A DNA stretch of 64,000 nt, from the NCBI RefSeq assembly GCF_049243985.1, contig NC_135372.1, positions 96,339,318-96,403,317 of the forward strand. The letters are read 5' to 3'. The DNA is from Paroedura picta. Taxonomy: Eukaryota; Chordata; Lepidosauria; Squamata; Gekkonidae. Position numbers and translations under genes: made by a program. This document shows positions 62,326-64,000 of this stretch, one piece after another. The notes under the pieces were generated by a model. That model saw only the letters and a list, made by a program, of their open reading frames with translations. It did not search any database and was not told where the DNA came from. The number at the start of each line of letters is the position of its first letter. Positions within the stretch are counted from its first letter, which is position 1.

Positions 62326-63360
62326 GCATACAACGTCCAACACAATAGTAGGATTACAGAATTGGAAAACAATGCAAGCAACAGACTAAAGCATGTCAAT
62401 ATCAGAATGCAGAAGGTGCAAGTTGTCATTGTGATTATGATTATAATTTTAATAACACTTAACAACACATTCATGATTTATTTTCATTATATCAAATAAA
62501 GTTTTCAGTTAACTCAAATTAAATGAGAGACCCACACTCTACCTAGACGAGAAAGAACCGGGGCTTTAATTAAGCTCATCCAGTTTCCAAAATAACTTTT
62601 ATTACAAGGACTCACTTCAGGAACATATGAAGAACATCTGCAAATAAATGAACAGAATAGTTTCCCCTAACCAATTAACCTTGGCCTTCCCAGGCATTCA
62701 GAACTGCATGTTCAAGCCCTATGTAAACTTCAGCTGCTGTGTTCCTGCAGAGAGATCTCTTACTTTGAATGACACAAATACAGTAACGGCAGTTTTTAAA
62801 AAATTAGCAGCCCTATGCTGCTTGAAAAATTGAGGTACCTCCCTATTTGAAAACCCTCAGGATAACCGGCAAACATCACTGCATAAACATTAGTACCACA
62901 TAAACATCAAGGGAAAATCTATATGAGCTTTGAGAAGCCTAATTAGAAGTACAATTCACTTCTGTTCCACTGCTGAGCCATGAGCATGCTAACTGTACAT
63001 CCAACATTTTGCACTGTAGCAAACAAGGTATCTTGGGAAGGAGTGTTGCTTGACAAGACACTGTGTAGCCAGAAAGCTCCTTTTACAGGCCATTCAGTGA
63101 AAAATAGAAAAAACACAGGAGTACTTATATAGGAGAGCAGGGCCATTCCTCAGTTTATATTAAGAGGACCTTAATATTGATTATTGTGATGTGAAACAGA
63201 ACTTTAGTTCAAAACTCTTTTAAATTATGCAAACATGCATTAACATGTTGACCACTGAATGGTCTAGGCCAGGTGTACCTGAGGGACCTTGCCACTGCAG
63301 GGATCTTTGCTCTGTGGGTTTAAATAAGCTGGTGAGCCCAGGCCCACAGGAAGTTCACTG
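62326..63360. other. No gene recognised
   Basis: AT-rich, unassigned. Short frames only. Confidence 0.45.
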
Positions 63361-63364
63361 GCCT

Positions 63365-63672
63365 GCGTGTTGGAATGAGCTCCTGGAAGAGCGAAGGGCC
63401 CGTCGGAGCTGCCACAATCCTGCTCTTCCACCAGGCTTTGGGTTGAGGCCGAGCTGACAGAAGCTCTTGCCCCTCCTCTGGTATCTCCATAATAACATCA
63501 TCTCTGGAGACTTGGCAGATTGGGGGAAGTGGTAGCTTGGTTATGATTGTTGGGACTGGGTTTGCGGGGGGGGGGTATGTATTTTGTTATTGTGGTTTTA
63601 TCTGTTGTTAGCCACTGCAAGCCAGCAGGCCAGGAGCAGCAGCCTAAGAGTATAATTATAAATAAATAAATC
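63365..63672 (+). repeat. L2 LINE 3' end
   Basis: TTGGAATGAGCTCCTGGAAG AGCG encodes the WNELLEER-type end of L2 ORF2. GCTCTTCCACCAGGCTTTGG GTTGAGGCCG follows, and the element ends TATAATTATAAATAAATAAA. Same type as 2,036-2,390. Confidence 0.78.
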
Positions 63673-64000
63673 TACAAGGGAATTAACCAGAAAATATTTA
63701 CTAATCTTGTAGTGATTGTATAAGAATTATGCTAAAACGTTTTAGCAAACACAAAGATATTACTTGGTCAAGGGGGAAGCTGACCAGAGATATGCTTGTT
63801 AGGAGGAAAAAGACTGATAAATCTTGAGGATCGAGCCACATGGTGGACAATGCACTCTAACATAAAGAATGCACTTCCTAATAATCAAGGGCATTTAAAG
63901 ATATTTTCTCCCATTTGTTACTCTTTACTCTTCACTTGATCAGAGATCACTGCTCATTTTCACTGTGATTGGCACATGCAAATAGTACTTCACAGAGTAT
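63673..64000. other. No gene recognised
   Basis: AT-rich end of the window with no recognised feature. Confidence 0.45.

Noticed and set aside
61151-64000. RPS10 exon expected by mammalian gene order
   Set aside because: No RPS10-like peptide was found in any frame; the gene may lie beyond the window or elsewhere.
1-64000. Endogenous retrovirus or other virus-derived genes
   Set aside because: No gag, protease, integrase, capsid or envelope landmarks were seen; all RT frames here are CR1, L2 or RTE LINEs.

Overview
The window looks like nuclear DNA from a squamate reptile. The evidence is the repeat content: BovB (RTE), CR1 and L2 LINEs; a tRNA-derived SINE of the Sauria type with a BovB-like tail; 5S-rRNA-derived SINEs; a second tRNA-derived SINE; many small hAT and Harbinger-like elements; and Helitron-like ends. 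No bacterial-style operon, CRISPR array or genuine tRNA/rRNA gene was found. The species cannot be named from sequence alone.

One host protein gene can be read completely: NUDT3 (DIPP1, diphosphoinositol polyphosphate phosphohydrolase), on the minus strand. Exon 1 lies in a CpG island at about 59.8-61.1 kb. Exons 2-5 are at 34.3, 30.9, 30.4 and 24.6 kb. All four splice junction pairs are canonical and phase-consistent, giving a 170-residue protein with an intact Nudix box. Intron 1 is about 26 kb and is packed with transposable elements. The 3' UTR runs left from 24,483, with candidate poly(A) signals near 23.68, 22.65 and 22.35 kb.

A second CpG island at about 7.0-7.95 kb is probably the promoter of another gene whose coding part I could not find. 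In mammals SMIM29 and HMGA1 lie downstream of NUDT3, so one of these is possible, but nothing in the sequence confirms it.

The rest is mostly decayed transposon sequence with good nesting evidence. A CR1 copy splits a tRNA-SINE (10.4-12.5 kb). An internally deleted BovB with an open RT frame sits in the terminal repeats of a CR1 (40.9-43.2 kb). A short L2 tail sits inside an older L2 (55.3-56.85 kb). Several MITEs keep exact 8-bp target duplications. Two near-perfect hairpin MITEs of one family lie at 6.8 and 54.1 kb. Two segments of unknown origin are duplicated inside or next to NUDT3 (15.6/23.7 kb and 22.0/28.4 kb). No intact provirus was seen; at most one LTR-like fossil is suggested at about 46.3 kb. 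I found no convincing new multi-gene system.
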